Positions 26,194 to 36,602 are shown, counted from the stretch's first letter. The stretch: 63,626 bases of DNA from Modicisalibacter coralii (GCF_004117855.1 NZ_QWBW01000018.1:39632-103257), one strand, 5' to 3'. Numbers and translations are program-made. The notes: generated by a model from the sequence alone, not told the origin.

Positions 26194-26782
26194 ACCCAAC
26201 GCCGCAAGCCGCGCCGTCGCCGCGCTGGTCCTGGCGGCCGGCCAGTCGCGCCGTTTCGGCAGCGACAAGCGCGTCGCCCCGCTGCCCGGTCGCGGCACGC
26301 TGCTCGCCGCCACCCTGGCGACGCTTCGCCCGTACTTTCCGGAGCTCCGCGTGGTCATCGGCCCCGACGACGACCCCGCCAGCCTGGGCGTCCCCGCTGA
26401 CGTCATTACCCTGGTCAACCCCGAGGCACCACGCGGCATGGGCAACACACTGGCGGTGGGCATGCAGGCGATGCAGCGCGACAGTCGCGCGCAGGCGGTG
26501 GCCGTGATGCTGGGCGACATGCCGTGGGTGCGCGCGGCCACCTTCGAGGCACTGATCGGCGAGGCCCGTGCGGATCGTATCGTGCGACCGACCTTCCAGG
26601 GCGTGGGGGGCCACCCGGTGGTGTTCGGGCGGCATTTCTGGCCGGCACTGAGCCGGCTCGACGGCGACGACGGGGCCCGCCGACTGCTGCGCGAGCATCC
26701 GCAAGCGTGTATCGAGGTGCCCGTGGGCGACGCCGGGATTCTCAAGGACCTCGACGAGCCCGACGCCCTTGCCCCGAGTTGA
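26183..26782 (+). CDS. MocA-like molybdopterin cytidylyltransferase
   Basis: 199 residues of the GT-A nucleotidyltransferase fold: nucleotide loop LVLAAGQSRRFGSDKR (about 14-29), VMLGDMPWV (metal-binding Asp) and GGHPVVFG. MocA links CMP to molybdopterin to make the cytosine dinucleotide cofactor used by PaoC-type enzymes; MobA would make the guanine form. Overlap with xdhC supports the CMP role. The motif starts with LAAGQS, not exactly the E. coli MocA pattern, so nucleotide choice is inferred. Confidence 0.8.
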   Translation: MPSEPNAASRAVAALVLAAGQSRRFGSDKRVAPLPGRGTLLAATLATLRPYFPELRVVIGPDDDPASLGVPADVITLVNPEAPRGMGNTLAVGMQAMQRDSRAQAVAVMLGDMPWVRAATFEALIGEARADRIVRPTFQGVGGHPVVFGRHFWPALSRLDGDDGARRLLREHPQACIEVPVGDAGILKDLDEPDALAPS

Positions 26783-26794
26783 GCCCGGTCCGGG

Positions 26795-27322
26795 TCAGGC
26801 GCCGAGCGCGGCCAGTCGCTCGCGGGTGGTCTCGGCGCCCATCGCCGCAGCCAGTTCGAGGGCGGTCATGCCGTGGCTCTCGCGGGCCCGCGGATCGGCG
26901 CCCCGCGCGAGCAGGAAGTCGACGATCTCGCCGTTGTCGAACATCGCCGCGAACATCAAGGCGGTCTTGCCGTCGGGCGTGGTGCCGTCGACGGCGGCAC
27001 CGTGTTCGAGGAGTAGCCGAACCATCGGCAGATTGCCCTTGAAGGCCGCGCCGGCCAGCGGATTCTGGCCCCTGTCGTTGTAGAGCTCCGGGTCGGCGCC
27101 GTGTTCGAGCAGGACCCGCGTGGTCTCGACATGGCCGTGGTAACTGGCCAGCATCAACAGGCTGTCGCCGTTGTGATTGCGCATGTTGGGCGGCAGCCCC
27201 TGGGCCAGCCAGTGGCGGAAGTTCTCGGCCTCGCCCTCACGTGCCGCGTTGAAGATCTGCGTGGCCAGGCGGATCGTCTCCTCGTCCGGGCCGTCGTGCG
27301 GCGACTGCGATTCATTCGCCAT
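26795..27322 (-). CDS. Ankyrin-repeat protein
   Basis: 175 residues from the ATG with GGAGA 7 bases upstream. After a short acidic head come about four ankyrin repeats: GDSLLMLASYHGHVETTRVLLEHGADPELYN, GQNPLAGAAFKGNLPMVRLLLEHGAAVDG, GKTALMFAAMFDNGEIVDFLLARGADPRA and a final capping repeat; only short parts are cited as evidence (LLEHGADP, LLARGADP). No signal peptide or membrane helix, so probably a cytoplasmic protein-binding module. Partner unknown. Convergent with the mocA-like gene, 12 bases apart. Confidence 0.85.
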   Translation of the reverse strand: MANESQSPHDGPDEETIRLATQIFNAAREGEAENFRHWLAQGLPPNMRNHNGDSLLMLASYHGHVETTRVLLEHGADPELYNDRGQNPLAGAAFKGNLPMVRLLLEHGAAVDGTTPDGKTALMFAAMFDNGEIVDFLLARGADPRARESHGMTALELAAAMGAETTRERLAALGA

Positions 27323-27770
27323 GCGCTGTTCTCCTTCACCAGTGACATTCGCTTCCAGCATAAGCCCTCCACCACCCGACGTATGCCTATGCCCCCGATC
27401 GATGGGGTCAATCACTGGCCGGCCACGGTTCCTTGGCCTGATGACGAGTCGCCGCGTTGGCCAGCAAGGCTGCGCCCGGATCCCACTGCCCCCCATGCCA
27501 GAGAGCGGTTGCCCGACATAAAAAAACTCCCGACCCCATGGGGGGCCGGGAGCTGTTTCCCTGCGTCACCTGTTTTTCTGGGTCGTTGACACTCGACGAA
27601 TCGGGACCAGCGCGTGTGTCGGTTACGATGCGTGACGGGTACTTTGCCCGTCCATGCCTTGCGTCGAGTAGTCGGCTGTGACGACACGCCCATGATGCGT
27701 CGCGGCTCGTCGCCCCGCAATGGCCGGAGAATGAGTTGTGACAATCTGTGACATTCTCCCCTCGTCGGCC
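27323..27770. other. 448-base gap between ankyrin gene and LysE-type gene
   Basis: No protein frame here has a ribosome site. The gap holds the ankyrin gene promoter on the minus strand and a strong minus-strand terminator at 27521-27552, lying about 220 bases past the LysE-type gene. The stretch between may be a long 3' leader or a small RNA. A direct repeat TGTGACA occurs twice near 27735-27756. Confidence 0.5.
27521..27552 (-). terminator. Rho-independent terminator
   Basis: On the minus strand: CTCCCGGCCCCCCATGGGG then TCGGGAG and a run of six T. Eleven paired bases with a small bulge and a clean U-tract make this the best intrinsic terminator in the window. Confidence 0.8.
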
Positions 27771-28409
27771 TCAATCCCGTCCACTCAATGCCAGTCGCGT
27801 GCCGAGGCCGATGAGTGTCACCCCCAGGCCGCGTTCCAGCCAGGCCCCCAGACGCGGACTGCGCCGCAGCGCGCCGGACAGCCAGGCTCCGAGATGCACC
27901 AGTGGCGGCTCGACCAGCCCGGCGACGACGATGATCAGGCAGCCGTGCAGGAACAACTGCGCCGGGGCGGGTCCCGCGCCGGGCACCACGAACTGCGGCA
28001 GGAAGGCCAGGAAGAAGATCGCCACCTTGGGATTGAGCACGGCGACCAGCACGCCCTGGCGAAAGACCGCCCGATGCCCGGCCGGGCGGGTCCCGCTCTC
28101 GAACTGCCAGGCGCCGCCGGCACTGCGTAGCGCCTGGATGCCCAGCCAGATCAGGTAGGCGGCGCCGACCCACTTGACCAGCGAGAAGGCCAGCGCGGAG
28201 GTGGCGAGGATCGCCGACAGGCCCAGCGCCGCCATCAGCACGTGCACCCCGGCCCCGCACCAGATCCCTAGCATCGCCGTGTAACCACAGCGGCGGCCGC
28301 CACGCGCCGTCTGACCGAGAATGAATGCCATGTCCGGTCCCGGCGACAGGTTGAGCAGCACCGCCGCGGTGAAGAAGATCAGCCAGTGGGCCAGTGAATA
28401 ATCGAACAT
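27771..28409 (-). CDS. LysE/RhtB-family amino-acid exporter
   Basis: 212 residues from the ATG giving MFDYSLAHWLIFF, with GGGAG upstream. Six hydrophobic segments and family marks NLSPGPDMAFILGQT near residue 20 and VAVLNPKVAIFFLAFLPQFV near residue 115. Members export amino acids such as homoserine, threonine or lysine. The substrate here is not determinable. It is on the same strand as polA with an 88-base gap, and ends far ahead of the terminator at 27521. Confidence 0.87.
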   Translation of the reverse strand: MFDYSLAHWLIFFTAAVLLNLSPGPDMAFILGQTARGGRRCGYTAMLGIWCGAGVHVLMAALGLSAILATSALAFSLVKWVGAAYLIWLGIQALRSAGGAWQFESGTRPAGHRAVFRQGVLVAVLNPKVAIFFLAFLPQFVVPGAGPAPAQLFLHGCLIIVVAGLVEPPLVHLGAWLSGALRRSPRLGAWLERGLGVTLIGLGTRLALSGRD

Positions 28410-28497
28410 GCTTGTCTCCCGTGGCATCGCCATGACACCGGCGATCATCGTTCCAGGCGTCGCACTCCGCCACCTGCTTAGCGTCCGTGAAGGCGCG

Positions 28498-31281
28498 TCA
28501 GTGCGCCTCGTCCCAGTTGGCCCCCGACTCGGCCTCGACCACCAGCGGCACCTTGAGCTCGGCGGCGGCCTGCATGCGCCGCTTGACGGTATCGATGAAG
28601 CCCTCGACCTGGGTCTCGTCGACCTCGAAGACCAGCTCGTCGTGGACCTGCATGACCATCCAGGCGTCGAATTCGGCCGCGCCGTCGCGCGGGTTGAGCC
28701 AGCCGTCGACGTCGATCATCGCGCGCTTGATGATGTCGGCCGCGGTGCCCTGCATCGGGGCGTTGATCGCGGTGCGTTCGGCGGCCTGACGACGGGCGTG
28801 GTTCTGGGCCTTGATCTCCGGCAGGTAGAGGCGGCGGCCGAACACCGTCTCCACGAAACCGTCCTCGGCGGCCTGGGCGCGAATGCTGTCCATGAAGCGC
28901 GCCACGCCGGGGTAACGGTCGAAGTAACGGTCGATGTAGGTCTGCGCCTGATTGCGCTCGATGTGCAGCTGCTTGCCCAGGCCCCAGGCGCTCATGCCGT
29001 AGATCAGCCCGAAGTTGATCGCCTTGGCGCTGCGCCGCTGCTCGTGGCTGACCTGCTCGGGGGCGATGCCGAACACCTCGGCGGCGGTGGCGGTGTGGAT
29101 GTCGCGCTCCTCGGCGAAGGCCTCGAGCAGCCCCGCGTCCTCGGAAAGGTGCGCCATGATGCGCAGCTCGATCTGCGAGTAGTCGGCGGCGACGATGCGA
29201 TAGCCGGGCCGGGCGATGAACGCCTGGCGGATCTTGCGCCCCTCCTCGGTGCGGATGGGGATGTTCTGCAGGTTGGGGTCGGACGACGACAACCGGCCGG
29301 TGGCGGTCACCGCCTGATGGTAGCTGGTGTGGATGCGCCCGGTGCGCTTGTTGACCAGTTGCGGCAGCTTGTCGGTGTAGGTGGACTTGAGCTTGGTCAG
29401 CCCGCGGTGGGCGATGATCACCTTGGGCAGCGGGTAGTCCAGGGCCAGTTCCTCGAGCACCGCTTCGGCGGTGGACGGCGCGCCCTTGGGCGTCTTCTTG
29501 AGCACCGGAATCTTGAGCTCGTCGAAGAGGATCTCGCCGAGCTGCTTGGGCGAGCCGAGGTTGAACTCGCGCCCGGCGATCTCGAAGGCGTCCTTCTCGA
29601 GGTCACGGATACGGCCCTCGAGTTCCTGGCTCTGGGCGTGCAGGCGTGCCGCGTCGAGCGCCACGCCGGTGCGCTCCATGCGCGACAACACCGGGATCAT
29701 CGGCCGTTCGAGGGTGTCGAGGACCTCGGCCAGACGCCCTTCGGCCTCGATGCGCGGGCGCAGCTCGTTGTGCAGGCGCAGGGTGACGTCGACATCCTCG
29801 CAGGCGTAGGGCACCGCCTGCTCGAGGGCGATCTGGTTGAAGGTCAGCTGCTTGGCCCCCTTGCCGGCGACCTCCTCGAAGCCGATGGTCTTCTCGCCCA
29901 GGTACTTGAGTGCCAGCGAGTCCATGTCGTGGCGGGTCGCCGTGGAGTTGAGCACGTAGGACTCGAGCATGGTGTCGGTCAACGCCCCGACGACCCGGAT
30001 GGCGTAGCGGGCGAGCACCGAGATGTCGTACTTGAGGTTCTGGCCAATCTTGCCCTTGGCCGGGTCCTCGAGCAGCGGCTTGAGTGCGGCGAGCACGGCG
30101 TCGCGGTCGAGCTGCTCGGGGGCATCGAGGTAATCGTGGGCGAGCGGGATATAGGCCGCCTCACCCGGTTCCAGCGCCAGCCCGATACCGACGATCTCGG
30201 CTTCCATGTAGTCGAGGCTGGTGGTCTCGAGATCGAAGCAGAAGGTCTCGGCCTCGGCGAGCCGCGCCAGCCAGGTATCGAATGCCTCCCGGGTCAGCAG
30301 GGTGTGGTCCTGGCGGGCGGGCTTGGCCAGGGTGACATCCTCGGCGGTCTCGTCGGCCCCGCTCGATGCCGCGCCGGGGACGTCGTCGACGCCGGTATCG
30401 CGGCCCTCTAGCAGCTCGGCGAGCCAGTTCTTGAATTCCAGCTCGCGATACAGCGCGGTGAGCGCCTCACGGTCGGGATGCGCGATGTGCAGGTCGTCGA
30501 GCCCCACCGGCAGTTCGCAGTCGGTCTTGATGGTCGCCAGCTGATACGACAGGTAGGCCTGCTCGCGGTTGGCCTCGAGCTTCTTGTCGAGGGTCTTGGC
30601 CCCCCGGAACGACAGCGTCTTGATCCGCGCGAGGTCGGCGTAGATGGCATCCAGGCCGCCGCCGATGCCCTGCAGCAGGCCCAGCGCGGTCTTCTCGCCG
30701 ACGCCGGGCACCCCGGGGATGTTGTCGACCTTGTCGCCCATCAGCGCGAGGTAGTCGATGATCAGTTCCGGCGGCAGGCCGAACTTGGCCTCGACGCCTG
30801 CGACGTCGAGGGTCTCGTCCTTCATGGTGTTGACCAGCGTGATGTGGCGGTTGACCAGCTGCGCCATGTCCTTGTCGCCGGTGGAGATCACCGCATCCCG
30901 GCCGGCCTCGGTGGCGAGCCGCGCCAGGGTGCCGATCACGTCGTCGGCCTCGACCCCCTCGATGCACAGCAGCGGCACGCCGAGTGCGCGGATGCAGGCG
31001 TGCAGCGGCTCGACCTGGCTCTTCAGGTCGTCGGGCATCGGCGGACGCTGGGCCTTGTACTGCTCGAAGAGCTCGTCGCGGAAGGTCTTGCCCTTGGCGT
31101 CGAAGACCACCGCCATGGAGCTGTCGGGATACTGCCTGATCAGGCTCTTGAGCATGTTGAGCACGCCCTTGACCGCGCCGGTGGGCTGACCGCTGGAGGT
31201 GGTCAGCGGCGGCAGGGCGTGGAACGCCCGGTACAGGTAGGAAGAACCGTCGACGAGGACGATGGGCGGGGTGTCAGCCAT
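28498..31281 (-). CDS. polA: DNA polymerase I
   Basis: Replication and repair polymerase with 5' nuclease and 3' exonuclease, 927 residues (E. coli 928). N-terminal 5' nuclease domain ([32 protein letters not shown]), 3'-5' exonuclease with [10 protein letters not shown], and a polymerase domain with motif [14 protein letters not shown], motif [15 protein letters not shown] and motif [10 protein letters not shown]. All catalytic acidic residues are present. Start [12 protein letters not shown] is standard. Divergent from the DUF2782 gene, an order also common in Pseudomonas. Confidence 0.97.
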   Translation of the reverse strand: MADTPPIVLVDGSSYLYRAFHALPPLTTSSGQPTGAVKGVLNMLKSLIRQYPDSSMAVVFDAKGKTFRDELFEQYKAQRPPMPDDLKSQVEPLHACIRALGVPLLCIEGVEADDVIGTLARLATEAGRDAVISTGDKDMAQLVNRHITLVNTMKDETLDVAGVEAKFGLPPELIIDYLALMGDKVDNIPGVPGVGEKTALGLLQGIGGGLDAIYADLARIKTLSFRGAKTLDKKLEANREQAYLSYQLATIKTDCELPVGLDDLHIAHPDREALTALYRELEFKNWLAELLEGRDTGVDDVPGAASSGADETAEDVTLAKPARQDHTLLTREAFDTWLARLAEAETFCFDLETTSLDYMEAEIVGIGLALEPGEAAYIPLAHDYLDAPEQLDRDAVLAALKPLLEDPAKGKIGQNLKYDISVLARYAIRVVGALTDTMLESYVLNSTATRHDMDSLALKYLGEKTIGFEEVAGKGAKQLTFNQIALEQAVPYACEDVDVTLRLHNELRPRIEAEGRLAEVLDTLERPMIPVLSRMERTGVALDAARLHAQSQELEGRIRDLEKDAFEIAGREFNLGSPKQLGEILFDELKIPVLKKTPKGAPSTAEAVLEELALDYPLPKVIIAHRGLTKLKSTYTDKLPQLVNKRTGRIHTSYHQAVTATGRLSSSDPNLQNIPIRTEEGRKIRQAFIARPGYRIVAADYSQIELRIMAHLSEDAGLLEAFAEERDIHTATAAEVFGIAPEQVSHEQRRSAKAINFGLIYGMSAWGLGKQLHIERNQAQTYIDRYFDRYPGVARFMDSIRAQAAEDGFVETVFGRRLYLPEIKAQNHARRQAAERTAINAPMQGTAADIIKRAMIDVDGWLNPRDGAAEFDAWMVMQVHDELVFEVDETQVEGFIDTVKRRMQAAAELKVPLVVEAESGANWDEAH

Positions 31282-31475
31282 GTCGGTACCTAAGCGGGGC
31301 AGCGTTCGATGCGCCCATGATACGCAAGCCGGCCGGGCCCGTCAGGCGCCGGCGATGCCCGTCACCCCCGGTCGAGCCGGCGCGTCTTCCATCGGTCTTG
31401 ACTAAAGTCAGTGCATGACGCCGCGCATTGCGCATACACTGGCGGTAACCCGCCCGACGACTCCGGAGGCCCATC

Positions 31476-31775
31476 ATGAAACCGCTTCGTCTGCTCGCCG
31501 CGCTTCTTCTCGCCCTGCCGCTGCTGGCCGGTACGGCCGCGCCGGTACTGGCCCAGGACACCAACGACGACTCGGTGCAGCCGGACGTCACCGTGCGCCA
31601 GGAAGAGGATCGCACGATCCGCGAATACCGCGTCAACGGTCAGCTCTACGCGATCGAGATCAAGCCCAAGCACGGCCCCTCGTACTATCTGGTCGACGAC
31701 AACGGCGACGGCGACTTCCACCGCAGCGACGCCCAGCGGGTCGTCCCGCCGCAGTGGGTGCTGATCTCCTGGTGA
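31476..31775 (+). CDS. DUF2782 secreted small protein
   Basis: 99 residues with a cleavable signal peptide (1-26, ending VLAQ) and the DUF2782 core NGQLYAIEIKPKHGPSYYL and DDNGDGDF. Function unknown; it is found next to polA and thrB in pseudomonads and relatives, as here. CGGAGG precedes the ATG. The DDNGDGD stretch is a possible metal-binding loop, but this is a guess. Confidence 0.85.
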   Translation: MKPLRLLAALLLALPLLAGTAAPVLAQDTNDDSVQPDVTVRQEEDRTIREYRVNGQLYAIEIKPKHGPSYYLVDDNGDGDFHRSDAQRVVPPQWVLISW

Positions 31776-31886
31776 ACGCGGCGCGGCCACCCCTGACAGC
31801 CATGGGTGGCAGACTCGCGCCCCCCACTGCAAGGGGCGCGCTCGAGTCGCTACAATAGCGCGCTTGGCAATCAGGGCGAGACCACC

Positions 31887-32837
31887 ATGGCCGTATTCAC
31901 CCCGCTCGACGACGCCCAGGTCGCGAGCTTTCTCGAGCGCTTCGATGCGGGCCGCCTGGTGACGCTCGAGGGCGTCGCCAGCGGTACCGAGAACTCCACC
32001 TTCTTCGTCACCACCGATCGACGGTCGCTGGTGCTGACCCTGTTCGAGCAGGGCGAGCACGACGAGCTGCCGTTCTTCGTCGATCTGCTCGACTATCTCG
32101 CCGACCACCGCCTGCCGGTCCCGGGTCCGTTGCACGACCGCGAGGGCATTGCCCTGCAGAGCCTGGCCGGCAAGCCGGCACTGCTGTTTCCGCGGCTGCC
32201 CGGCAAGCATCCCAGCGCTCCCAACCTGGCCCAGTGCCGGGCGCTGGGCGATGCCCTGGGGCGCATGCACCATGTCGGCCAGCGCTTCGACGGCCAGCGA
32301 CCCAACCCGCGCGACCTGCATTGGCTGCTGGCCAATCATCATCAGGTGATGAGCTATCTGCCGCCCGAGGATCAGGCGCTGATGGCCGACGAGGTCGACC
32401 TCTACCAGGGGGTGTTCGGCGACGCCGACAGTCTGCCCCGGGGCGCCATCCACGGCGACCTGTTCCGCGACAACACGCTGTTCGACGGCGACGCCCTGGG
32501 CGGCATCATCGACTTCTACAACGGCTGCACCGGCGATCTGCTGTTCGACCTGGCGATCGTCGTCAACGACTGGGCCAGCGACGACGACGGCCGGCTCGAT
32601 CCGTCCCGCCACGACGCCCTGCTCGAGGCCTATCTCGCCCGCCGGCCGCTGACCGGGACCGAACGCGAACAGTGGCCGATGATGCTGCGCATGACCGCCC
32701 TGCGCTACTGGCTGTCGCGGCTGCTGGTGATCTACGTCGATCCGCCGGCGCACGAACTCACGCCCCACGACCCGGCGCGCTTCCGGACCATCCTCAAAAC
32801 GCGCATCGCTGAAGGCAACTTGCCCCTGCCGGGCTAG
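31887..32837 (+). CDS. thrB: Homoserine kinase, APH-fold type
   Basis: 316 residues. Phosphorylates homoserine in threonine synthesis; this is the aminoglycoside-phosphotransferase-like form found in Pseudomonas, not the GHMP form of E. coli. Motifs: HGDLFRDNTLFDGD (catalytic Asp and metal Asn) and IIDFYNGC. The start at MAVFTPLDDAQ matches the family; the frame is open 27 codons upstream without support. It follows the DUF2782 gene by 111 bases. Confidence 0.92.
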   Translation: MAVFTPLDDAQVASFLERFDAGRLVTLEGVASGTENSTFFVTTDRRSLVLTLFEQGEHDELPFFVDLLDYLADHRLPVPGPLHDREGIALQSLAGKPALLFPRLPGKHPSAPNLAQCRALGDALGRMHHVGQRFDGQRPNPRDLHWLLANHHQVMSYLPPEDQALMADEVDLYQGVFGDADSLPRGAIHGDLFRDNTLFDGDALGGIIDFYNGCTGDLLFDLAIVVNDWASDDDGRLDPSRHDALLEAYLARRPLTGTEREQWPMMLRMTALRYWLSRLLVIYVDPPAHELTPHDPARFRTILKTRIAEGNLPLPG

Positions 32838-32941
32838 GCGCTGCTATCCTCGCTCACTGAATCGCTGACAGACCGGACACGCGGCCGCATAATGCGCCGC
32901 GTTTCGTTATCGGGTCGCCCCGTCTCGCCGAGGAGAATGCC

Positions 32942-34843
32942 ATGACCGCCACTGCCGAGCAGGCACGCCGTACCTACAACATCGACCAGTGGGGCAGCGG
33001 CTACTTCGATGTCGACGACCACGGCCACGCCATCGTCCGCCCGCTGGGCAGCGAGGCCGAGGGGCCGGCACTGCCGCTCGACGCCCTGGTCGACGAGCTG
33101 CGCGGAGCCGGCCTGCAGTTGCCGGTGCTGGTGCGCTTCACCGACATCCTCCACGACCGGGTCGAGCAGCTGTGCGCGGCCTTCGACACCGCCATGGCCG
33201 AGGAGGCGTTCAATGGCGGCTACACGGCGGTCTACCCGATCAAGGTCAACCAGCAGCGCCGCGTGGTCGAGGAGATCCTTGCCACGCACGAACGCGGCCG
33301 CGACCGCGTGGGCCTCGAGGCCGGCAGCAAGCCGGAACTGCTGGCGGTACTCGCGCTCTCCGGCGACGGCCCGTCGCTGATCGTCTGCAACGGCTACAAG
33401 GATCGCGAATACATCCGCCTGGCGCTGATGGGCGAGCGCCTCGGGCACCGGGTCTACCTGGTGGTCGAGAAGCTCTCCGAACTGCCGTTGATCCTCGAGG
33501 AGGCCGCGCGACTGGGCGTGACGCCACGAATCGGCCTGCGCGCGCGCCTGGCCACGGTGGGCCGCGGGCGCTGGCAGAACACCGGTGGCGAGAAGTCCAA
33601 GTTCGGCCTCACCACCAGCCAGATCCTCGAGGTCGTCGAGCAGTTGCGCGGCGCCGGCGCACTGGCGAGCCTGCAGCTGGTGCATTTCCATCTGGGCTCG
33701 CAGATCGCCAATATTCGCGACATCCAGCGCGGCCTGCGCGAGTGCGCGCGCTTCTACCAGAGCCTGCGCGAACTCGGCGCGCCGGTGGACACCGTCGACG
33801 TGGGCGGCGGGCTGGGCGTGGACTACGAGGGCACCCGCTCGCGCAGCTTCTGCTCGGCCAACTACTCGATGCTCGAGTACGCCCGCAACGTGGTCTACGC
33901 CTTCCGTCAGGCCTGTGACGACCAGGGGCTGCCACAGCCGCACCTGATCAGCGAGTCGGGCCGCGCGCTCACGGCGCATCACGCGGTACTGATCACCAAC
34001 GTGATCGGCGAGGAGCGCGTCAGCGAGGCCCCGCCGCCCCGTCAGGTCGAGGGCGACCCGCAGCTCGACGAGTTGTGGCGGGTCCACGACCTGCTGTGCC
34101 GGCGGGTCGACCCCCGCGGCCTGATGGAGGCCTGGCACGACCTGGTCCAGGCGATCGGCGAACTGCACGAGCGCTTCGTCATGGGCCTGACCGGCATCAC
34201 CGCCCGCGCCGAGGGCGAAGCGGTGTATTTCGCCGCCTGCGCCCGGCTGCGCTCGCGGCTCGACAATCGCAACCGCGCCCACCGCGAGATCATCGACGAA
34301 CTCGCCGAGAAGCTCGCCGACAAGCTGTTCGTCAACTTCTCGCTGTTCCAGTCGCTGCCCGACGTGTGGGGCATCGAGCAGGTCTTCCCGGTGCTGCCCC
34401 TGACCGGGCTCGACCGGCCGACGACCCGTCGCGGGGTGATCCAGGACATCACCTGCGACTCCGACGGTCGCATCGACCGCTACGTCGACGGCCAGGGCCT
34501 GGAGACCACCCTGCCGCTGCCCGAGTGGGACGATGACGACGACCGGCTGCTGGGCCTGTTCCTGGTCGGCGCCTATCAGGAGATCCTCGGCGACCTGCAC
34601 AACCTGTTCGGCGACACCGACTCGGTGGACGCCTCGCTCGACGCCGACGGGCGCTGGCGGCTGTCCAACGTGCAGCACGGCGATCGCGTCGCCGACGTGC
34701 TGCACTACGTCAATTTCGACGCCGCGGTACTGCGCGCGCGTCTCGATGCCCAGCTCGAGGCCAGTTCACTGGACGCCGAGGAGCGCGCGCGCTTCATGGA
34801 CGACCTCGCGGCCGGCCTGGAAGGCTATACCTACCTGGAGTGA
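32942..34843 (+). CDS. speA: Biosynthetic arginine decarboxylase
   Basis: PLP enzyme that turns arginine into agmatine, first step of one putrescine route. 633 residues (E. coli SpeA 658). N-terminal TIM-barrel with the PLP lysine in VYPIKVNQQR (about residue 100), LVHFHLGSQI, a GGGLGVDYEGT glycine loop, and a C-terminal beta domain with ITCDSDGRID. GAGGAGA precedes the ATG. It follows thrB by about 100 bases. Confidence 0.95.
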   Translation: MTATAEQARRTYNIDQWGSGYFDVDDHGHAIVRPLGSEAEGPALPLDALVDELRGAGLQLPVLVRFTDILHDRVEQLCAAFDTAMAEEAFNGGYTAVYPIKVNQQRRVVEEILATHERGRDRVGLEAGSKPELLAVLALSGDGPSLIVCNGYKDREYIRLALMGERLGHRVYLVVEKLSELPLILEEAARLGVTPRIGLRARLATVGRGRWQNTGGEKSKFGLTTSQILEVVEQLRGAGALASLQLVHFHLGSQIANIRDIQRGLRECARFYQSLRELGAPVDTVDVGGGLGVDYEGTRSRSFCSANYSMLEYARNVVYAFRQACDDQGLPQPHLISESGRALTAHHAVLITNVIGEERVSEAPPPRQVEGDPQLDELWRVHDLLCRRVDPRGLMEAWHDLVQAIGELHERFVMGLTGITARAEGEAVYFAACARLRSRLDNRNRAHREIIDELAEKLADKLFVNFSLFQSLPDVWGIEQVFPVLPLTGLDRPTTRRGVIQDITCDSDGRIDRYVDGQGLETTLPLPEWDDDDDRLLGLFLVGAYQEILGDLHNLFGDTDSVDASLDADGRWRLSNVQHGDRVADVLHYVNFDAAVLRARLDAQLEASSLDAEERARFMDDLAAGLEGYTYLE

Positions 34844-34857
34844 GTCCTGAGCCGGCG

Positions 34858-35538
34858 TCACGGCGCGGTGCGCGTGGTCACCTCGACCCCGCCGTGGCTA
34901 GCCCCGGCCGCCAGCGCCAGGCGCAGCTCGGCCCCCCGGGGCAGCACGCCGACCCCGGCGGGCGTGCCGGTGAGTACCACGTCGCCGGGTTCGAGCGTGA
35001 AGTGGCGGCTCATCTCGGCGAGCAGTTCGGGGATGGCGAACAGCATGTCGCGGCTGTCCCCGGTCTGGCGACGCTCGTCGTCGATGTCCAGCGTGAAGTG
35101 CAGGCTCTGCCAGTCCGGTTCGCCCTCGACGGCGGCAAAGGCCGACAGCGGGCAGGCGGCATCGAAGGCCTTGGCGATCTCCCACGGGTGGCCCTTCTCC
35201 TTGAGCCGCGACTGCACGTCGCGCCGGGTCAGGTCCAGTGCCAGCCCCAACCCCGCCACCGCCCGGGCGGCCTGGGCGGGTGTCGCCGCCGTCAGCCGCT
35301 CGCCGATCAGCAGCGCCAGCTCGGTCTCGAAGTGCACCTCACCGTGGGCGAACGGCGCCTCGAGCGGCGCATCCAGGCTCACGGCGGCCGTCGACGGCTT
35401 GATGAACAGCAGCGGCTCGCTGGGTACCGGGTTGTCGAGCTCGCGGGCGTGCTCGGCATAATTGCGCCCGACGCAGACGATCTTGCCCAGCGGTTCGGCG
35501 AAGGACTTGCCGTCGGTAAAGTGCGCAGTGAAGGCCAT
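34858..35538 (-). CDS. Fumarylacetoacetate-hydrolase-family protein (YcgM-like)
   Basis: 226 residues from the second Met (MAFTAHFTDG), chosen because AGGGAG stands 7 bases upstream; an in-frame ATG at 35562 lacks a good site. FAH fold with IVCVGRNYAEHARE, metal ligands in EVHFETELALLIG, and LTGTPAGVGVL. E. coli YcgM-type members cleave acylpyruvates. Exact reaction unknown. Convergent with speA, 14 bases apart. Confidence 0.85.
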   Translation of the reverse strand: MAFTAHFTDGKSFAEPLGKIVCVGRNYAEHARELDNPVPSEPLLFIKPSTAAVSLDAPLEAPFAHGEVHFETELALLIGERLTAATPAQAARAVAGLGLALDLTRRDVQSRLKEKGHPWEIAKAFDAACPLSAFAAVEGEPDWQSLHFTLDIDDERRQTGDSRDMLFAIPELLAEMSRHFTLEPGDVVLTGTPAGVGVLPRGAELRLALAAGASHGGVEVTTRTAP

Positions 35539-35600
35539 GGCCTGGCTCCCTGTAACGATCATGGAACCCGCAGTCTACCCCAGCCGGGTGCACGAACGGC

Positions 35601-35624
35601 AACGGCCCCGCTGTCGGGGCCGTT
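35601..35624 (-). terminator. GC stem-loop after ectD
   Basis: Perfect 9-bp stem (AACGGCCCC / GGGGCCGTT), 6-base loop, 40 bases past the ectD stop. The minus-strand tail is TGCCGTTCG, a poor U-tract. It could serve as ectD terminator or isolate the FAH gene promoter. Confidence 0.45.
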
Positions 35625-35663
35625 GGCCTGTCGCTGCCTCGTCGTGAGGCCGGTGGCTCGGCG

Positions 35664-36602
35664 TCACTCGGGACGCCAGGTCTCCTCGGGGCGATGGGCG
35701 AGGAACGCCGGGCGCTTGCGGCGTGCGCCATAGGGCTCGACACAGGCGTTGTCCCAGCGGTTGTAGACGAAGAACACGTTGCTGCGCGGGTCGGGGGACA
35801 TGTTGGCGTTCGAGCCGTGCAGGGTGTTGCAGTCGAACAGCAGCAGGCCGCCGGCCGCTCCGGTGGGCGACGCGATGCCGTTGGCATCGATCAACCGCTC
35901 CAGCGCGTCAGTGCCGGGCACGCCGAACTCCTGGGTCTTCAGCGACTGCTTGTGATGATCGTCCGGCGTCTCGCCCAGGCAGGGCACGAAGACCTTGTGC
36001 GAGCCGGGGATCAGCATCAACGGGCCGTTGAAGTGATGGTTGTCGGTCAGCACGATCGAGGCGCTCACCGCGTGCATCGCTGGCATGCCGTCCTCGGCGT
36101 GCCAGGTTTCGAAGTCCGAGTGCCAGTTGAAGCCCTTGCCGTGAAAGCCCGGCTTGTAGTTGATGCGCGACTGATGCACATAGGCATTGCCGCCGAGTAT
36201 CTGGCGCACGCGACCGGTGAGACGCGCGTCACGCGCCAACTGGGCGAAACGCTGCGACAGGAAGTGCACCGCGAACAGCGAGCGGATTTCCTGGCTGTCG
36301 GGCTCGGTGATGCTGAAGTCCTTGCCACGGAAGTCGTCGTTGTCGAGCAGCGCCTTGAGTTCGGCGCGCAGCTCGGCGACTTCCTCGGCAGAGAGAAAAC
36401 CGGGCTCGAACAGGAAACCGTCGCGCTCGAAGCGGTCGAGCTCGTCCGGGCCCAGGGGGCCGTCTTCGGCCCGGCCCCGGACCACGCCTTCCTGGCGCGG
36501 GATCCAGAGCGTCTCGGGGCGCCGGGACAGCCGGGTGGGGTAGTGGTCACGTCGCTGGGATGCCGTGGCAGCACGGCTGCGGGATGCGGTCTGTACTGAC
36601 AT
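35664..36602 (-). CDS. ectD: Ectoine hydroxylase
   Basis: Fe(II)/2-oxoglutarate dioxygenase turning the compatible solute ectoine into 5-hydroxyectoine. 312 residues, from the ATG with a perfect GGAGGT 6 bases upstream. The EctD signature is intact: FNWHSDFETWHAEDGMP gives the His-x-Asp iron pair, and TLHGSNANMSPD supplies the distal His. It stands without ectABC, as is usual in Halomonas. A Crp/Fnr-family regulator is divergent from it, 430 bases away. Confidence 0.96.
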   Translation of the reverse strand: MSVQTASRSRAATASQRRDHYPTRLSRRPETLWIPRQEGVVRGRAEDGPLGPDELDRFERDGFLFEPGFLSAEEVAELRAELKALLDNDDFRGKDFSITEPDSQEIRSLFAVHFLSQRFAQLARDARLTGRVRQILGGNAYVHQSRINYKPGFHGKGFNWHSDFETWHAEDGMPAMHAVSASIVLTDNHHFNGPLMLIPGSHKVFVPCLGETPDDHHKQSLKTQEFGVPGTDALERLIDANGIASPTGAAGGLLLFDCNTLHGSNANMSPDPRSNVFFVYNRWDNACVEPYGARRKRPAFLAHRPEETWRPE

